A DNA stretch of 64,000 nt from Magnetofaba australis IT-1 (GTDB lineage: Bacteria > Pseudomonadota > Magnetococcia > Magnetococcales > Magnetococcaceae): the NCBI RefSeq assembly GCF_002109495.1, contig NZ_LVJN01000015.1, forward strand, positions 62,001 through 126,000. The letters are read 5' to 3'. Numbering within the stretch: position 1 is the first letter of the stretch; every line of letters begins with the position of its first letter. The position numbers and the translations under genes were made by a program. Shown here in pieces: positions 63,100-64,000 of the stretch. The notes under the pieces were generated by a model. The model saw only the letters and a program-made list of their open reading frames with translations, had not been told where the DNA came from and did no database searches.

Positions 63100-64000
63100 C
63101 TACAGACGCTTGGCGATGATGTCGCCGCTCTTCATGCCTTTATTGCGCAGCACCCGCGCGGCCCACTCGGCCTCCACCTTGTAGGGGAAGGGGCCGGCGT
63201 GGACGCGCTGGTAGATGCGATGGTCCACTCGTGCGGCGTAGTGCTTGACCGGGATATCCAACTGGCGAATCCGCGCGGCCAAACGCTCGGCGTTCTCACT
63301 CATCAGGAAGCTGCCCACCTCGACAAAATAGCGTTTGGGCCCATGGCTCTCCTGTTGGCGGCTCTTGGCGGCTGAGGCGACTTGGGGCGACGCCGGGCGC
63401 TTGCTGGGCGCGCGGGTGTGGGTCGAGGTCGCCGGCATTTCGCTGGAGAGCGGGAAATCGCGCAGCATGCTATCGGTTTCGCTCAAATAGGGATCCGGGG
63501 TCTGCAGAGCGCGTGCAGGCGCTTCAGCCTGCGCAGATGCAGGGGTCGGCAGCGGCGGCGGCTCGGCCTTGGCGATCTGACGCGGGGTGTAAGTGAGATC
63601 CAGATCATCATCCCGGCGCACGCTGGCGGGCGTGCCGGAGAGCTGAATCGGCAGGCCGTAGCCTCGATTGGCGTCGATCAGGTCGGCGTCCTTGTCTTCC
63701 GCTTGCGCCATGGGGGCGGGTTCGGCTTCGTCGTTGTTTGTTGCGCTGTCCAGCGCGGGCGGTTCTGGCAGAGCGCGTTCGGGTTGGCGCTGGGCGACCT
63801 CCTCAATGGGCTCGCCCACGGCGCTGGGAGCGCGCTGCACGCCGACATCGCCCGCCGGTTCGCTCAAGCCAACGGTCAGTTCCGGCTTGGTCTGCTCATC
63901 GTTGAGCACGATCTCCTGCGCCGTGGCGTCTGCTGGCGCAGCGTAGTAAACCGGCAGCTCCTTGATGGGAGATTGACAGGCGCTGAGCAGCATCAGGGAC
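63100..64000 (-). CDS. SPOR-domain lipoprotein (5' end outside window)
   Basis: About 300 codons visible; the frame is open to the window edge. The first visible residues SLMLLSACQSP are the end of a lipoprotein signal with lipobox LSAC, so the start codon lies a short way beyond base 64000. A long acidic, Pro/Ala-rich disordered region (about 20-215) leads to a C-terminal SPOR domain (KRYFVEVGSFLMSENAERLAAR, then IYQRVHAGPFPYKVEAEWAAR). The plan is that of cell-division or peptidoglycan-associated proteins such as RlpA-like or DamX-like proteins, but no double-psi barrel is seen. Confidence 0.8.
   Translation of the reverse strand, partial: SLMLLSACQSPIKELPVYYAAPADATAQEIVLNDEQTKPELTVGLSEPAGDVGVQRAPSAVGEPIEEVAQRQPERALPEPPALDSATNNDEAEPAPMAQAEDKDADLIDANRGYGLPIQLSGTPASVRRDDDLDLTYTPRQIAKAEPPPLPTPASAQAEAPARALQTPDPYLSETDSMLRDFPLSSEMPATSTHTRAPSKRPASPQVASAAKSRQQESHGPKRYFVEVGSFLMSENAERLAARIRQLDIPVKHYAARVDHRIYQRVHAGPFPYKVEAEWAARVLRNKGMKSGDIIAKRL

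Noticed and set aside
1-64000. tRNA or rRNA genes, prophage and complete insertion sequences
   Set aside because: Looked for conserved tRNA arm sequences, rRNA cores, phage structural proteins, integrases and transposases; none could be recognised.

Overview
The window looks like chromosomal DNA of a free-living, motile-type Gram-negative proteobacterium with high GC (roughly 60-65 % by eye). SecB, RhlB, MurJ, class 1B PyrD, lipoprotein and SPOR proteins, c-type cytochromes and many hybrid histidine kinases all point that way. The style of the kinases and the gene mix would fit an alphaproteobacterium-like lineage such as the Magnetococcales, but no marker in the window proves this and no magnetosome genes are present. 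No rRNA, tRNA, CRISPR array, prophage or insertion sequence with a transposase was seen.

Layout. (1) 1-3967: a small acyl/polyketide-like set: the 3' part of an FkbH-type protein, a GNAT-like protein and a MaoC-dehydratase/SDR fusion. (2) 4094-12395: the first signalling block, with a 1405-aa hybrid kinase, an HD-GYP response regulator, a receiver-first hybrid kinase and a stand-alone receiver. (3) 12791-17492: housekeeping genes secB, rhlB, rpsT (minus strand) and murJ (plus strand). (4) 17541-22463: a Cache-type hybrid kinase convergent with an HDOD-GGDEF protein. (5) 22650-26110: a tiny membrane protein, trpA and trpB (with a possible attenuator), then two tandem monoheme cytochromes on the other strand. 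(6) 26254-29993: galU, ugd and a phosphomannomutase/phosphoglucomutase, supplying nucleotide-sugar precursors. (7) 30235-35424: pyrD, a secreted nuclease, a DUF442-type phosphatase, a DUF155 protein and a low-GC membrane protein. (8) 35416-38279 (minus): queF, a 5-cytosine methylase, a DUF4928-like putative restriction enzyme and vsr, tightly overlapping. (9) 38493-43702: coaBC, dut, then an Rrf2 regulator, a ThiF/MoeB-like E1, cysK, a degenerate E1-like protein and tusA. (10) 43704-50557: a MITE-like element, a YfhO-like membrane protein, small proteins, a very strange low-complexity DNA tract (47394-47854), an SGNH hydrolase and a SPOR lipoprotein. (11) 50885-62446: the second signalling block, with two orphan periplasmic binding proteins interleaved with three hybrid kinases. 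(12) 62519-64000: a DinB-family protein and the 3' part of another SPOR lipoprotein.

How it works together. About a third of the window is phosphorelay and c-di-GMP machinery, in which several kinases can finish the relay internally (HisKA, receiver, Hpt) and the single receiver and HD-GYP proteins are natural outputs. The sulfur block couples cysteine synthesis to E1-type activation.

The observations most worth a second look are: the roughly 375-bp tract built from only a subset of dinucleotides and bracketed by perfect inverted repeats; an apparently split (catalytic subunit plus Arg-finger subunit) E1 pair flanking cysK; a family of intergenic multi-hairpin repeats whose stems differ but keep pairing; and a MITE whose terminal repeat supplies a stop codon.
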